NCBI GenBank assembly: GCA_001281695.1
Contig: LJIE01000001.1
Span: forward strand, 1,812,586 to 1,876,585
Direction: 5' to 3'
DNA from: a bacterium 336/3
GTDB lineage: Bacteria > Bacteroidota > Bacteroidia > Cytophagales > Thermonemataceae
Length of the DNA: 64,000 nucleotides
Shown here: positions 37,112 through 46,017 of the stretch, one piece after another
Position numbering within the stretch: position 1 is the stretch's first letter
How the letters are laid out: the number at the start of each line of letters is the position of its first letter
Position numbers and translations under genes: made by a program
Notes under the pieces: generated by a model
The model's input: only the letters and a program-made list of their open reading frames with translations
Databases searched by the model: none
Told to the model about the DNA's origin: nothing

Positions 37112-37189
37112 AAAGTTAATGATATGTGGATTTCAGAAGGCGAAAAAGATGGTAAAAAGCGAATAGATACATTTTATTTTTGGAGGTAA
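37112..37189 (+). pseudogene. 3' fragment of a YwqK-like lipoprotein gene
   Basis: Encodes KVNDMWISEGEKDGKKR...YFWR and a stop, clearly matching the last 25 residues of the lipoprotein at 36291 (KVNDVWIIEAEKDGKTT...YFWK). It has no start codon or upstream part. It is the 5' limit of tandem copy B. Confidence 0.8.
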
Positions 37190-37199
37190 GTTATCATAA

Positions 37200-37330
37200 T
37201 TAGCATCTTACCAATCATTTTTATTAAAATCTTATTTTTTATATAGAAAAAAAATATATTTATAGTTTTAAACACGCTTAAACTATAAATCTTATGAAAT
37301 CAATTTTGAAAATTACCCTGTTTTTTATTT
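37200..37330 (+). repeat. Direct repeat, copy B (131 bp)
   Basis: Second copy of 36891-37021. It leads into the intact membrane protein gene, so copy B is the functional junction and copy A the truncated one. Confidence 0.9.
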
Positions 37331-37698
37331 TAGTACATGGCGTATGTACTGTGAGTTATCAGTATATACAAGAAACTTTTTTTGATGGCATAGATATGAA
37401 TGTAAGATATGCCATATTTGTAGCCATTCAGTTTGCCATTATGATAACCCAAAGTATCTATTTTTACAAAAAAGTACCCCAGATACATTGGATAAAACTG
37501 CTTTTTAGTACACTGATAGCCTATTTTATAGGAATGCTGATGAGCCCTTTCTTCTTAGAAATGTTGGGGAGAGATATGAGCAATGCAAATCTACTTGGAG
37601 ATGGTATCAAACTTTTCTTAGGGGTAGGCATCTTTTTCTCTATTCTTTCTGTGGGTATTGCTAACATAACCTCCAAAAATAATTTGTTGGCAAAATAA
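37294..37698 (+). CDS. Small integral membrane protein
   Basis: 134 residues with four predicted membrane segments: about 5-25, 42-60, 68-90 and 104-125. The segment ends in FFSILSVGIANI. No recognised catalytic or transport motif. Its start region is duplicated at 36985. It probably travelled with the YwqK-like lipoprotein as a two-gene unit; function unknown. Confidence 0.65.
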   Translation: MKSILKITLFFILVHGVCTVSYQYIQETFFDGIDMNVRYAIFVAIQFAIMITQSIYFYKKVPQIHWIKLLFSTLIAYFIGMLMSPFFLEMLGRDMSNANLLGDGIKLFLGVGIFFSILSVGIANITSKNNLLAK

Positions 37699-37904
37699 AT
37701 TTATTTCTATATCATAACCAATGAAACTAAGAACCTATTTAGGATTGTTTCCTGCTTCGTTCTTCGTACCCATAATAATGCCTCATGATGTTCACAATGA
37801 GAGTACCCAAAAATAACATAAAAAAAACGGTTACCTTCTTGGCACAATGAGGATATAGTCATATATTTGGGTAGTTGTTAAACCCTAAACCTTAAAAAAA
37901 TCTT

Positions 37905-38723
37905 ATGAAATTACTTAAACTATCTATTGTGGCTTTATCTCTATCTGTAGTTATTGGGTGTAAAAAGAAAGATGAAGATCCTAAACCTCCAACCATCACA
38001 GGATTGAGTGCGACGACAGGCAATGCAAATGCTTCTATCACAATTACGGGAGCTAACTTTAGTACTACTCCAGCAAGCAACACAGTGAAATTTGGAGATG
38101 TACAAGCTGAAGTTACAAATGCAACAGCTACAAGCCTTACTGTAAAAGTACCTAATGGCTCAACAAAAGGAAAAGTAAGTGTAAAAGTTGGTACATTTAC
38201 AGAAGCTACTTTCGCAAACGATTTTACAACAACAAGTTTCATTGATACCCGTGATAACCAAGAATATCCTCAAGTATATGTTGATAATACACTTTGGATG
38301 GGTAAAAACTTAAATTATGATACTCCCTCAGGAGACTTATGTTATGATAATAATGGTAATAATTGTACACAATATGGTAAATTATACACTTTTGATGCAG
38401 CTCAAACAGCTTGTCCTACTGGTTGGAGAATAACTACACCTGCTGATTTTGGAGCTTTGAAAACAAAATTTGGTCCTGATGAAAGAGATAAACTACTTAC
38501 TGGTGGTGTATCTGGTTTAAACTTTCAGTATTCTGGTTCTGCAACCTCTACACCTACTTTTGCAGATTTAGGAGTATGGGGACGTTTCTGGACAAATACC
38601 ACAAATCCTTCTGATAATTCAAGAGGTACTAACTATTTAATTAGAAATGACCAAACTGTTTTGACAGAAGTACCTAATTATAACAAAGGTAATTCTACTT
38701 GTGTTCGTTGTATCAAAAATTAA
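37905..38723 (+). CDS. IPT/TIG and FISUMP-domain lipoprotein
   Basis: 272 residues. The lipobox ends SVVIGC (Cys19). Residues about 28-108 are an IPT/TIG Ig-like domain (PTITGLSATTGNANASITITGANF). Residues about 112-272 are a FISUMP (Fibrobacter succinogenes major paralogous) domain with the usual landmarks: DNQEYPQVYVDNTLWMGKNL, YGKLYTFDAA, CPTGWRITTPADF, CVRCIK. It should be exposed at the outer membrane. FISUMP lipoproteins are common in Bacteroidota and Fibrobacteres, with no firmly established function. It precedes the large T9SS protein by 27 bases, so the two may be co-expressed. Confidence 0.85.
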   Translation: MKLLKLSIVALSLSVVIGCKKKDEDPKPPTITGLSATTGNANASITITGANFSTTPASNTVKFGDVQAEVTNATATSLTVKVPNGSTKGKVSVKVGTFTEATFANDFTTTSFIDTRDNQEYPQVYVDNTLWMGKNLNYDTPSGDLCYDNNGNNCTQYGKLYTFDAAQTACPTGWRITTPADFGALKTKFGPDERDKLLTGGVSGLNFQYSGSATSTPTFADLGVWGRFWTNTTNPSDNSRGTNYLIRNDQTVLTEVPNYNKGNSTCVRCIKN

Positions 38724-38750
38724 ATAAACATAATCTTATAAACTTAATTA

Positions 38751-41700
38751 ATGATGACTATGAAAAAACAGCTTTCAAGTCTTATACAAAAAATACAATG
38801 GATAGTTTGCTTGTATTTGGGAATAAGTATGACTTCTCATGGTCAAACAATAGTTATGAATAGTAGCCCCCTTACAGTATGTAAAGGGGCTACGAATGTT
38901 CCTGTTACTTTTACATTGACTGAAGATATAGTGGATAGGTTTAAGGATTATAACACTACTAATGGAGAACAACTTCTTGTGCTGTCATTGCCTACTGGAA
39001 TAACTTTTAGTGAGCCTACAGCTGAAACTCCTTTAACAGCAACTACAGCAGATGGAATAGTATTTAGAATAGAAAGAGTAAGTGGCAATACTAAATTAAA
39101 TATATGGTATGAGGAAGATGATATAAATACGGCTGGTGAGCAAGATGGTATAGATATAGTAACAATTAATGCAAAGATAGATATTAGTAATGCAATTGCA
39201 GATGGAACATATAATATCATAGTATCACAAGCAGATAATGAAGCCTATCCTAGTATTGTTGATGGTACAACATCAGCAGGAGCAATTAAAATAGACCCAG
39301 CACCAGCACCAGTTACATTCAAATATTATACAGTTAAAGAAAATATAACACCAGCAGTCTTTCAATGCCAGCCTATCTCTGGTTGTATTCCAGGTGGTGG
39401 TGGATGTATTACAAGAGAAGTTGGAGGTATTCCTATATGTGCAGTAAAAGCAATATTACGTTCTGCTATTGTATATGTTGTAGGAGCAAGTTGTAGTCCC
39501 AGTGGACCATTTTGTGATGAATGTGAGGAATGTGTTGAGATAACACCAGCCTCTACATCATACTCATTAGAACCAATAGTATCAGATGTATGTCCAGGGA
39601 CACAAATATATGTAAAAATTGATGTAAATGGACAAACATCTCCTACGGGAGATAATATTCAACGTCAGCTAATTATCAATAATGGAACACCCTTAAATCC
39701 CACAGGTTGCCCTGATGGCTCTAATGGTTGCTTTGCTCTTAATAATTTAGTAAGTACAGATGTGCTTAAAGCTCAACTTACTACTACTACAGGAGCAGGT
39801 TGCACATACACCATTACTCCAACTGTATCCAATCCACCTGTTCAAAATATACCCATTGGTGTCTTAAAGGCAAAAGACTTATCGAATACTGCTGTTACAT
39901 ATAATGTACCTTTGTATGGAGACCCTGCTCTTATTCCTACAGACTCTATCTTAGTATTTGGTAATTTTGAAAGTACAGAGTTCAGATTTAAAGATGGTAC
40001 TACTGACCTTCCAAAAACACAATATAATTTTGGAGGTATGTCAGGGTTTGTTCAAGATGCTTCAAACCCAGCTTGGTTATTAAATCCAGGTGGATTGAAT
40101 TTAGATTTTGTTTATACAGTTGAGTTTAGAGATACGAGATGTTCTTCTCCCTCAAAATACTTCAAATTTAAACTTTTTGATAACTCACCCAAACAGCTGA
40201 TAGGTCTAACTAATGGAGGAGTTTGTAAGGATATTAATAAAGATATTGATATAGGCTGGATAGGACAAGGAGCTGTAGGATATTTGTCCTGCATACGAGA
40301 GGTTAATTCTGCTGAAGGGTTTATAAAAAATGGATTAGACCCAAATTATAAAAATAGAAAAGGTATAAATAGTGGGTTTCAAATAGACTTTACAAAAGTT
40401 AATGCAACATCACGAACTTCTTTTGATGTAGAAATTTCTTACTATGTTTGCTCTGGAGCAAATGTTCCAGACGGCTCATTGACTAATTGTACATCAGGAC
40501 CTGTATCTAATGGAGAGCCTCAACCATGTATTTTAAAAACAAGTAAAGAGCGTATAGTAATCTCTAATCCTGCACCCGAACAAATTACTATATTAGGAGC
40601 AGACCCTATAAAGCCAGTATACTGTGAGGGTTCTCCAAGTATAACATTAGTAGGAACTCCAATAAATGCAGAAGGTGGTTCAAATAAACTATTTTCAATA
40701 GAGACACTAATACCTACTCCAAGTACTCCCAGATTTCTTACTGCTACAACTACTTTAGAGTTTAGAGAGTTTAATACTGGAGAGACTGCAATCAATGCAC
40801 CAAATGTATTAGAGCCAGGTAAAAGCTATAGAATAAATTATACTTATACCAATAAATATGGTTGTGGTCAGAAAGTTACTTATGATATTTCTGTAGAACA
40901 GTTACCTAATCCAATTGATCCAGTAGCAACCCAAACAACACAAATGTTTTGTTTGAACTCAGCTATCCCAAGAATTAAAATTGCTGGTTATGAAACAAAT
41001 ATTGTTAGGTGGTATTCAGCAACAGGATCGTTTTTGTATGAAGATACAGGTGGTGTAAACACAGGATTTAATTCTTTAATTAATAGTGCAATATCTGCTG
41101 ATTATGATTATCAAGTAAGTATTGTGTCTGCAACACCACAAAAATGTGAGAGTAGCAAAACTCCTTTTAGAATATCAGTTGGAGAGCCAATAATGCCTAA
41201 ATTCTCTTTCACAAGAGTTTGTGAAGGGACACAAGTACAATTTACAAATGAAGCAATATTACCTTCTGCTCCTGATAGAAATACTGTAGATAGTCTTATA
41301 TGGGATTTTGGAGACCCCACAAGTTCAACAAATACTAGCAATTTGGAAAATCCAACACATTTATACCAAAATGCAGGTATTTATAAAGTAAGATGTACTA
41401 TTATAACAAAAGCAGGGTGTAATAATTTTATAGAAAAACAAGTAATAGTTCATAAAAAAGCTCAATTAGTTGGAGGTGTTTATAATGAAGATTTTGAAAA
41501 TGTAAATCTTTCAGACCCAACACCTTTTCCTAATACATTAGATTGGACATCATCATCAAATACGGAAAGTTTAAACCAAGATTCAAAAAAATCCTCATGG
41601 AAAATCATATCTGTTAATCGAATGGATGGAACAACAGGACAAGCTTTTGTAACAAGCAATACCAATAATACCTATAATGATTCTGAATATTCTTGGATAG

Positions 41701-43088
41701 AAAGCCCTTGTTTCGATTTGAGTGTACTTAATGCTCCATTGATGAATATAAAGATGCGTTATAATACTGACTTCAAAGCAGATGGAGCATTTGTGATGTA
41801 TACAACTAACAATGGTACAAGCTGGAATTTATTAGGTAATTTGAATCAAGGTTCGGAGTGGTATAATAGTGGTGATATTTTAGGATTTTCATCTATTACA
41901 GGAGTAAATAACTCAAATCGTATAGGTTGGTCTGGAAAAAGCAATGATTTTATAGAAGCAAAATTAAGTTTAAGAGATGTGAAAACAGCCTTAAATTCCT
42001 TACCTGCAAACACACCAGTTCGCTTTCGTATTGTATTTGCTAGTAATGCAGATAACCCAGCAAACAATTCGTTTACAGGGGTAGCCATTGATAGGGTAGT
42101 AATATTGGATAAAAATCATAGAGTCCTTTTAGAACATTTTACCAATACTACATCACCTGCTCATCAAGATGCCGACTGGACAAGTTTTGTAAATAACGGA
42201 CAGGCAAAAACAGACTTGGTTCATGTTCAATATCATACAACTTTCCCTACTGGTGATGCATTAGGACAAGCCTCCAGACCAGAAAGTAATGCAAGAAGCT
42301 TACATTATGCTGTTGGACAACCACCTTATACAGTGGTAGATGGTAGAATGGAAGCAGGGAAACAGTTTTACCCTCGTTGGAATTATAATGTTACTAATTC
42401 AGAAGCATACAATTATTATTTGCAACGTAGTCTTGTGGCATCTACTTTTAGCATCGGAACACCTATATTCTCAGGAGGTACAGGTGGAAATCCTCTACAA
42501 GTAAAAGTAAATATTTCACGTACCAATGCACCATCAGATAAAACCAGTGCAGTCATGGCTCACTTGATGATAGTACAAAATGATGCCAATGGCAATAAAA
42601 ATGTAGTTCGTAAAATGTTGCCAAGTCCAGCAGGTACACGCCTCGAAAGTATGTGGGCATCAGGTTCAAGCTATACTTTAGAAGGTTCTTGGAAACCCAG
42701 TAATGCAGTTGCTGCTAATACTTACAGTGTTGTAGTATTTATTGCAGACGAAAAAACAAAAGAGATATATCAGGCAGATATATTCCCTATCAATCAAAGT
42801 ATAGATGCCAAAACTGTTGAAAAATCTGTAACTATGGATGCGGAAGAGATTAATCTTTATCCTAACCCTACTTCTACAGATGTAACAGTGGTATTGCCCG
42901 AAACACCTACCGGCAAAGTTACATGGAGAATGTTTGATGCTTTGGGTAGAGAAGTAGAGGGTGGTAGTGGCACAACAGATAATGCTCTATTTAGAGTAAC
43001 AACTCAAAATTGTAACAAAGGTATTTATATTATAGAAATAAGTACCTCAGACTGGAAAGTTCGTAAGAGTGTTTCAGTGATTAAATAA
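38751..43088 (+). CDS. Large T9SS-secreted PKD/Omp28-like protein
   Basis: 1445 residues. The signal peptide ends TSHGQ. Several beta-sandwich regions (about 35-810) are followed by a PKD domain at about 815-905 (DSLIWDFGDPTSSTN, YKVRCTI), a jelly-roll or MAM-like segment (about 910-1110; YNEDFENVNLSDPTPFPNTLDW, shown in part), and an Omp28-like segment from about residue 1125 (VLLEHFTNTTSPAHQDADW). A type A T9SS sorting domain closes the protein (INLYPNPTSTDV ... GIYIIEISTS). The Omp28-like part lacks the cysteine pair of thioredoxin-like Omp28 proteins. It is a probable surface adhesin or scaffold; a terminator follows. Confidence 0.82.
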   Translation: MMTMKKQLSSLIQKIQWIVCLYLGISMTSHGQTIVMNSSPLTVCKGATNVPVTFTLTEDIVDRFKDYNTTNGEQLLVLSLPTGITFSEPTAETPLTATTADGIVFRIERVSGNTKLNIWYEEDDINTAGEQDGIDIVTINAKIDISNAIADGTYNIIVSQADNEAYPSIVDGTTSAGAIKIDPAPAPVTFKYYTVKENITPAVFQCQPISGCIPGGGGCITREVGGIPICAVKAILRSAIVYVVGASCSPSGPFCDECEECVEITPASTSYSLEPIVSDVCPGTQIYVKIDVNGQTSPTGDNIQRQLIINNGTPLNPTGCPDGSNGCFALNNLVSTDVLKAQLTTTTGAGCTYTITPTVSNPPVQNIPIGVLKAKDLSNTAVTYNVPLYGDPALIPTDSILVFGNFESTEFRFKDGTTDLPKTQYNFGGMSGFVQDASNPAWLLNPGGLNLDFVYTVEFRDTRCSSPSKYFKFKLFDNSPKQLIGLTNGGVCKDINKDIDIGWIGQGAVGYLSCIREVNSAEGFIKNGLDPNYKNRKGINSGFQIDFTKVNATSRTSFDVEISYYVCSGANVPDGSLTNCTSGPVSNGEPQPCILKTSKERIVISNPAPEQITILGADPIKPVYCEGSPSITLVGTPINAEGGSNKLFSIETLIPTPSTPRFLTATTTLEFREFNTGETAINAPNVLEPGKSYRINYTYTNKYGCGQKVTYDISVEQLPNPIDPVATQTTQMFCLNSAIPRIKIAGYETNIVRWYSATGSFLYEDTGGVNTGFNSLINSAISADYDYQVSIVSATPQKCESSKTPFRISVGEPIMPKFSFTRVCEGTQVQFTNEAILPSAPDRNTVDSLIWDFGDPTSSTNTSNLENPTHLYQNAGIYKVRCTIITKAGCNNFIEKQVIVHKKAQLVGGVYNEDFENVNLSDPTPFPNTLDWTSSSNTESLNQDSKKSSWKIISVNRMDGTTGQAFVTSNTNNTYNDSEYSWIESPCFDLSVLNAPLMNIKMRYNTDFKADGAFVMYTTNNGTSWNLLGNLNQGSEWYNSGDILGFSSITGVNNSNRIGWSGKSNDFIEAKLSLRDVKTALNSLPANTPVRFRIVFASNADNPANNSFTGVAIDRVVILDKNHRVLLEHFTNTTSPAHQDADWTSFVNNGQAKTDLVHVQYHTTFPTGDALGQASRPESNARSLHYAVGQPPYTVVDGRMEAGKQFYPRWNYNVTNSEAYNYYLQRSLVASTFSIGTPIFSGGTGGNPLQVKVNISRTNAPSDKTSAVMAHLMIVQNDANGNKNVVRKMLPSPAGTRLESMWASGSSYTLEGSWKPSNAVAANTYSVVVFIADEKTKEIYQADIFPINQSIDAKTVEKSVTMDAEEINLYPNPTSTDVTVVLPETPTGKVTWRMFDALGREVEGGSGTTDNALFRVTTQNCNKGIYIIEISTSDWKVRKSVSVIK

Positions 43089-43105
43089 AATAATAGTAAT
43101 ATAAA

Positions 43106-43140
43106 CAACAAAAGAGCCTCTTAAAGAGGCTCTTTTGTTG
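43106..43140 (+). terminator. Strong hairpin terminator
   Basis: A perfect 15-bp stem CAACAAAAGAGCCTC (43106-43120) with its complement (43126-43140), loop TTAAA. The right arm contains CTCTTTTG, giving a T-rich end. It isolates the T9SS gene from the tape-measure gene. Confidence 0.9.
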
Positions 43141-43189
43141 TAATAGGGTTATAAGTTTAGAAGAAACTAAATAAGCTATAAGATTTTGT

Positions 43190-43197
43190 TATTTTTG
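43190..43197 (+). promoter_or_regulatory. Candidate -7 element for the tape-measure gene
   Basis: TATTTTTG matches TAnnTTTG and sits between a strong terminator and the GTG start at 43221, where a promoter is expected. No good -33 TTTG lies at the usual distance. Confidence 0.4.
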
Positions 43198-43220
43198 TAT
43201 GAGAAATAAATTATATTCTT

Positions 43221-45986
43221 GTGATAAACTTTGTTGAGAAAATTATTGTAGACGCTTCTTTTGAAATGAGTCAAGAAAAAGGGCAAGCCATACGTCCTTT
43301 TTTTCATGATTTGATACGTTCGGCATTTCCCAAAGCTATTGATGATGTTCTGAGTTCAAAAAAGAAATATCAATACAAAAAATATGACCAAATTCACTTG
43401 GATTTGGGGGTGATTTCCTTAGAAAACTTCCAGAGTAAAATTATAGATGCTCTAAAATCTAAACTCAAAGAGTTTTTTATGGGGCAAGAAGATATAGTCT
43501 TAGAGCCTCATCAGATACTTTTAGAAATACTGACTCAATTCTTAAAAGAAGGAAACATTACAAGTAGTGCCGAAACACTCTGGCGAAATTATCAATATAT
43601 TTTTAAAGAAGATACCCCTTTCTTACAGCCAAAGTCTTTTAGCATCCAACTCATTATAGAAGAGTTGATAACACATCATAGAGAACAATTTTCAGTGTTT
43701 TTTAAACAAAATATTGAAAACAGTACCATTCTTCAGAGGTTTATTTTAAATGTGCCTGAAGGTATTCTTTTAGAATTAGTGGATTCTCAAGTAAAACAGA
43801 TTATTAGGTTTTTTAGAACATTCTATAAAACCAAGAGCCATACCCAAATTATTGAAAATACCCTTAAATTAGTAATTTGGCAGAGTGTTTTAAGAGTATT
43901 GTATCAAGAAAATGCACCCCAAAACTCTCAGCAAATAGCTTTGAGCCTTATCAAAACTATCATACAAAATTTAGGTTTGAAGCAGAAAATACATATACGA
44001 AAAGTTATCTTACAAAAAGAAATCTCTATTAGTCCTCCAACACTTCAAAAAGAGGTTTTAAATATTTTGAAAGAAATATTGGGTGAAGAAATTTTGACAT
44101 ATTACTATTCAAAAAAACACATATCTGTTCAAGAGTTTTTAGAAGAGTTCACCAATTTCTTTACAAATCAAGAGTATATTTTTATTGAACGTTTCTTGCG
44201 TGATATAGTGGATATTAATCAACAAATACCAACACAACCTCAACCACAATCACAACCAATTTTTCAACTAAATATAATTTCTAAAGTAATATTAAGGAGT
44301 GTTTTTCAACAAGATTTTTTTGAAAAAGAAATTACTACTAATCAATCTATTCAAGAATCTTTTGTACAAAATGTACTAAAAACATTCCTTTTAGAAACAA
44401 ATATCGAATATATTTTTGATAATTTGAATTACTTGCAAAAATCTCAAAATAAGATAGTTGCACAAGTTTCAACGGATTTTTATCAAAAAATTTTACAAGA
44501 AGCTAAAAAAGCTAATATAAGTTTAAAAAACAATCTTTTATCTCCTAATCAACAGAAAGCTATTCAGACACTTAGAGAGCTAATGGGTTTAGAGACGCCG
44601 TCTGTAGTGACAGAAAAGATAGCATTAGATATACTCATACAATTATTGAGTATAGGTGCAATATCCCCAAATGAGCTTATTTTACTTGAAAAAGGTGAAG
44701 TAAACCTGCAACAAGCAATTCAAGAAATTTTAGCCAAAAAGAAAACCTTATTACGTGAAAAACTGCTTACCATTACCAACAAACCCACCAATTTAGCACT
44801 CTCACAGTTAAAAATCTATTTGAGTGACGATTTGATAGAGATACTTTTAGAAGGAATTGGGAAATCATTACAAAAAATCTCTAAATCAAGACTCAAAGAG
44901 CTTAAAAAACAATATACAACCCCCCAATATTTATTTGAAGAGATAGAATTCTTACTTGAAAATAAAGTAGTTAGAAAAAATATAGAAGAAAGTCTGCTTT
45001 TTGCCTATCAGAATTATGAAAAAGAGTTGACTCTGTTTATTCAGGAAACCTCTGACGAACATTATAAAGTATTATTGGATTATAAAATAGACTTCATTGA
45101 GCATATTTTACAGGAAGATGTTCGTTTTATTGAACAAAGTGTAGATTTACAAATTTTTTACCTTACATTTTTTATTAGAAACAAAAAAATACCTGAAAAT
45201 ATAGCATCTAAAATACAAAGAGTAGAAGCATTTATTGAAAATATACTGATTCTCTTAGCTGAAAAACATCCTGAAAAACTACAAATGATTTTGAGTAGTT
45301 TTGTTTCCAAAGAACTGACAATGCTTAGAAAAATAGCTCCTAAAATTATCAAGAAGTTTTATCAGAAACTGACCACAGAAGAATTAGTTCAAAAAGCTCT
45401 TGAACAAAGAATAAAAGAGAAAAATACTGCCAATAATACTGCATCTGAAAATCAAGAATCTAAAGAATTGCCTAAAAAGAATAAGGAAATCTATATTGAA
45501 AACCCAGGCTTGATACTTGTACATCCTTTTATCAATACCTTATTTAGACGATTGGGATACTTGAATAAAAAAGAATTTGTAGATAAAGATATACAACACA
45601 GAGCGGTCTATTTGTTACAGTATATTGTAGATGGTAACACTGAGCCCAAAGAAGAACACCAGCTAATTTTAAATAAATTACTTTGTGGCGTTCCTCTCAG
45701 AGAGCCGTTGCTTACAGATATTATTCTTTCTGAAACAGAAAAGGAAACTTGCGAAAGTTTATTGGAAGGAGTTATAGGCAATTGGACAACACTCAAAAAT
45801 ATAAAACCTGCTAATTTTAGAGCATCTTTTATGAAAAGAGAAGCAAAACTAACAGATAAGTTTGATTTTTGGGAGTTAAAAGTAGAGGCAACAGGTGTGG
45901 ATGTTCTTTTAGAAACATTGCCATGGAGTATCAAAATAATAGTCTTTCCATGGATGGAGAAAAGTATCAATGTAGATTGGAGCTAA
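43221..45986 (+). CDS. Contractile injection system tape-measure-type protein
   Basis: 921 residues from a GTG start; the segment VEKIIVDASFEMSQEKGQAI already matches the conserved N-terminal pattern of the CIS tape-measure family, so the later ATG (43266) would cut into it. It is almost entirely helical, rich in Lys, Glu, Ile, Leu and Gln, with a conserved-looking C-terminal section (ENPGLILVHPFINTLFRRLGYL ... ILNKLLCGVPL, shown in parts; then LLEGVIGNWTTLKN). In eCIS this protein sets or guides tube/sheath length. It is flanked by terminators on both sides, so it is a single-gene transcript. Family assignment rests on motif memory, not a search. Confidence 0.85.
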   Translation: MINFVEKIIVDASFEMSQEKGQAIRPFFHDLIRSAFPKAIDDVLSSKKKYQYKKYDQIHLDLGVISLENFQSKIIDALKSKLKEFFMGQEDIVLEPHQILLEILTQFLKEGNITSSAETLWRNYQYIFKEDTPFLQPKSFSIQLIIEELITHHREQFSVFFKQNIENSTILQRFILNVPEGILLELVDSQVKQIIRFFRTFYKTKSHTQIIENTLKLVIWQSVLRVLYQENAPQNSQQIALSLIKTIIQNLGLKQKIHIRKVILQKEISISPPTLQKEVLNILKEILGEEILTYYYSKKHISVQEFLEEFTNFFTNQEYIFIERFLRDIVDINQQIPTQPQPQSQPIFQLNIISKVILRSVFQQDFFEKEITTNQSIQESFVQNVLKTFLLETNIEYIFDNLNYLQKSQNKIVAQVSTDFYQKILQEAKKANISLKNNLLSPNQQKAIQTLRELMGLETPSVVTEKIALDILIQLLSIGAISPNELILLEKGEVNLQQAIQEILAKKKTLLREKLLTITNKPTNLALSQLKIYLSDDLIEILLEGIGKSLQKISKSRLKELKKQYTTPQYLFEEIEFLLENKVVRKNIEESLLFAYQNYEKELTLFIQETSDEHYKVLLDYKIDFIEHILQEDVRFIEQSVDLQIFYLTFFIRNKKIPENIASKIQRVEAFIENILILLAEKHPEKLQMILSSFVSKELTMLRKIAPKIIKKFYQKLTTEELVQKALEQRIKEKNTANNTASENQESKELPKKNKEIYIENPGLILVHPFINTLFRRLGYLNKKEFVDKDIQHRAVYLLQYIVDGNTEPKEEHQLILNKLLCGVPLREPLLTDIILSETEKETCESLLEGVIGNWTTLKNIKPANFRASFMKREAKLTDKFDFWELKVEATGVDVLLETLPWSIKIIVFPWMEKSINVDWS

Positions 45987-45988
45987 AA

Positions 45989-46012
45989 AAAGCCCTGAAT
46001 TTTCAGGGCTTT
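45989..46012. terminator. Bidirectional terminator
   Basis: A 10-bp stem AAAGCCCTGA/TCAGGGCTTT (45989-45998 with 46003-46012), loop ATTT, with A-rich and T-rich flanks. It serves the converging tape-measure and GH18-like genes. Confidence 0.85.
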
Positions 46013-46017
46013 ATACT

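Noticed and set aside
37699-37904. Possible insertion-sequence remnant in the intergenic stretch (imperfect palindrome near CTCATGATG...CAATGAG)
   Set aside because: No transposase fragment, clear terminal repeats or target duplication could be seen.
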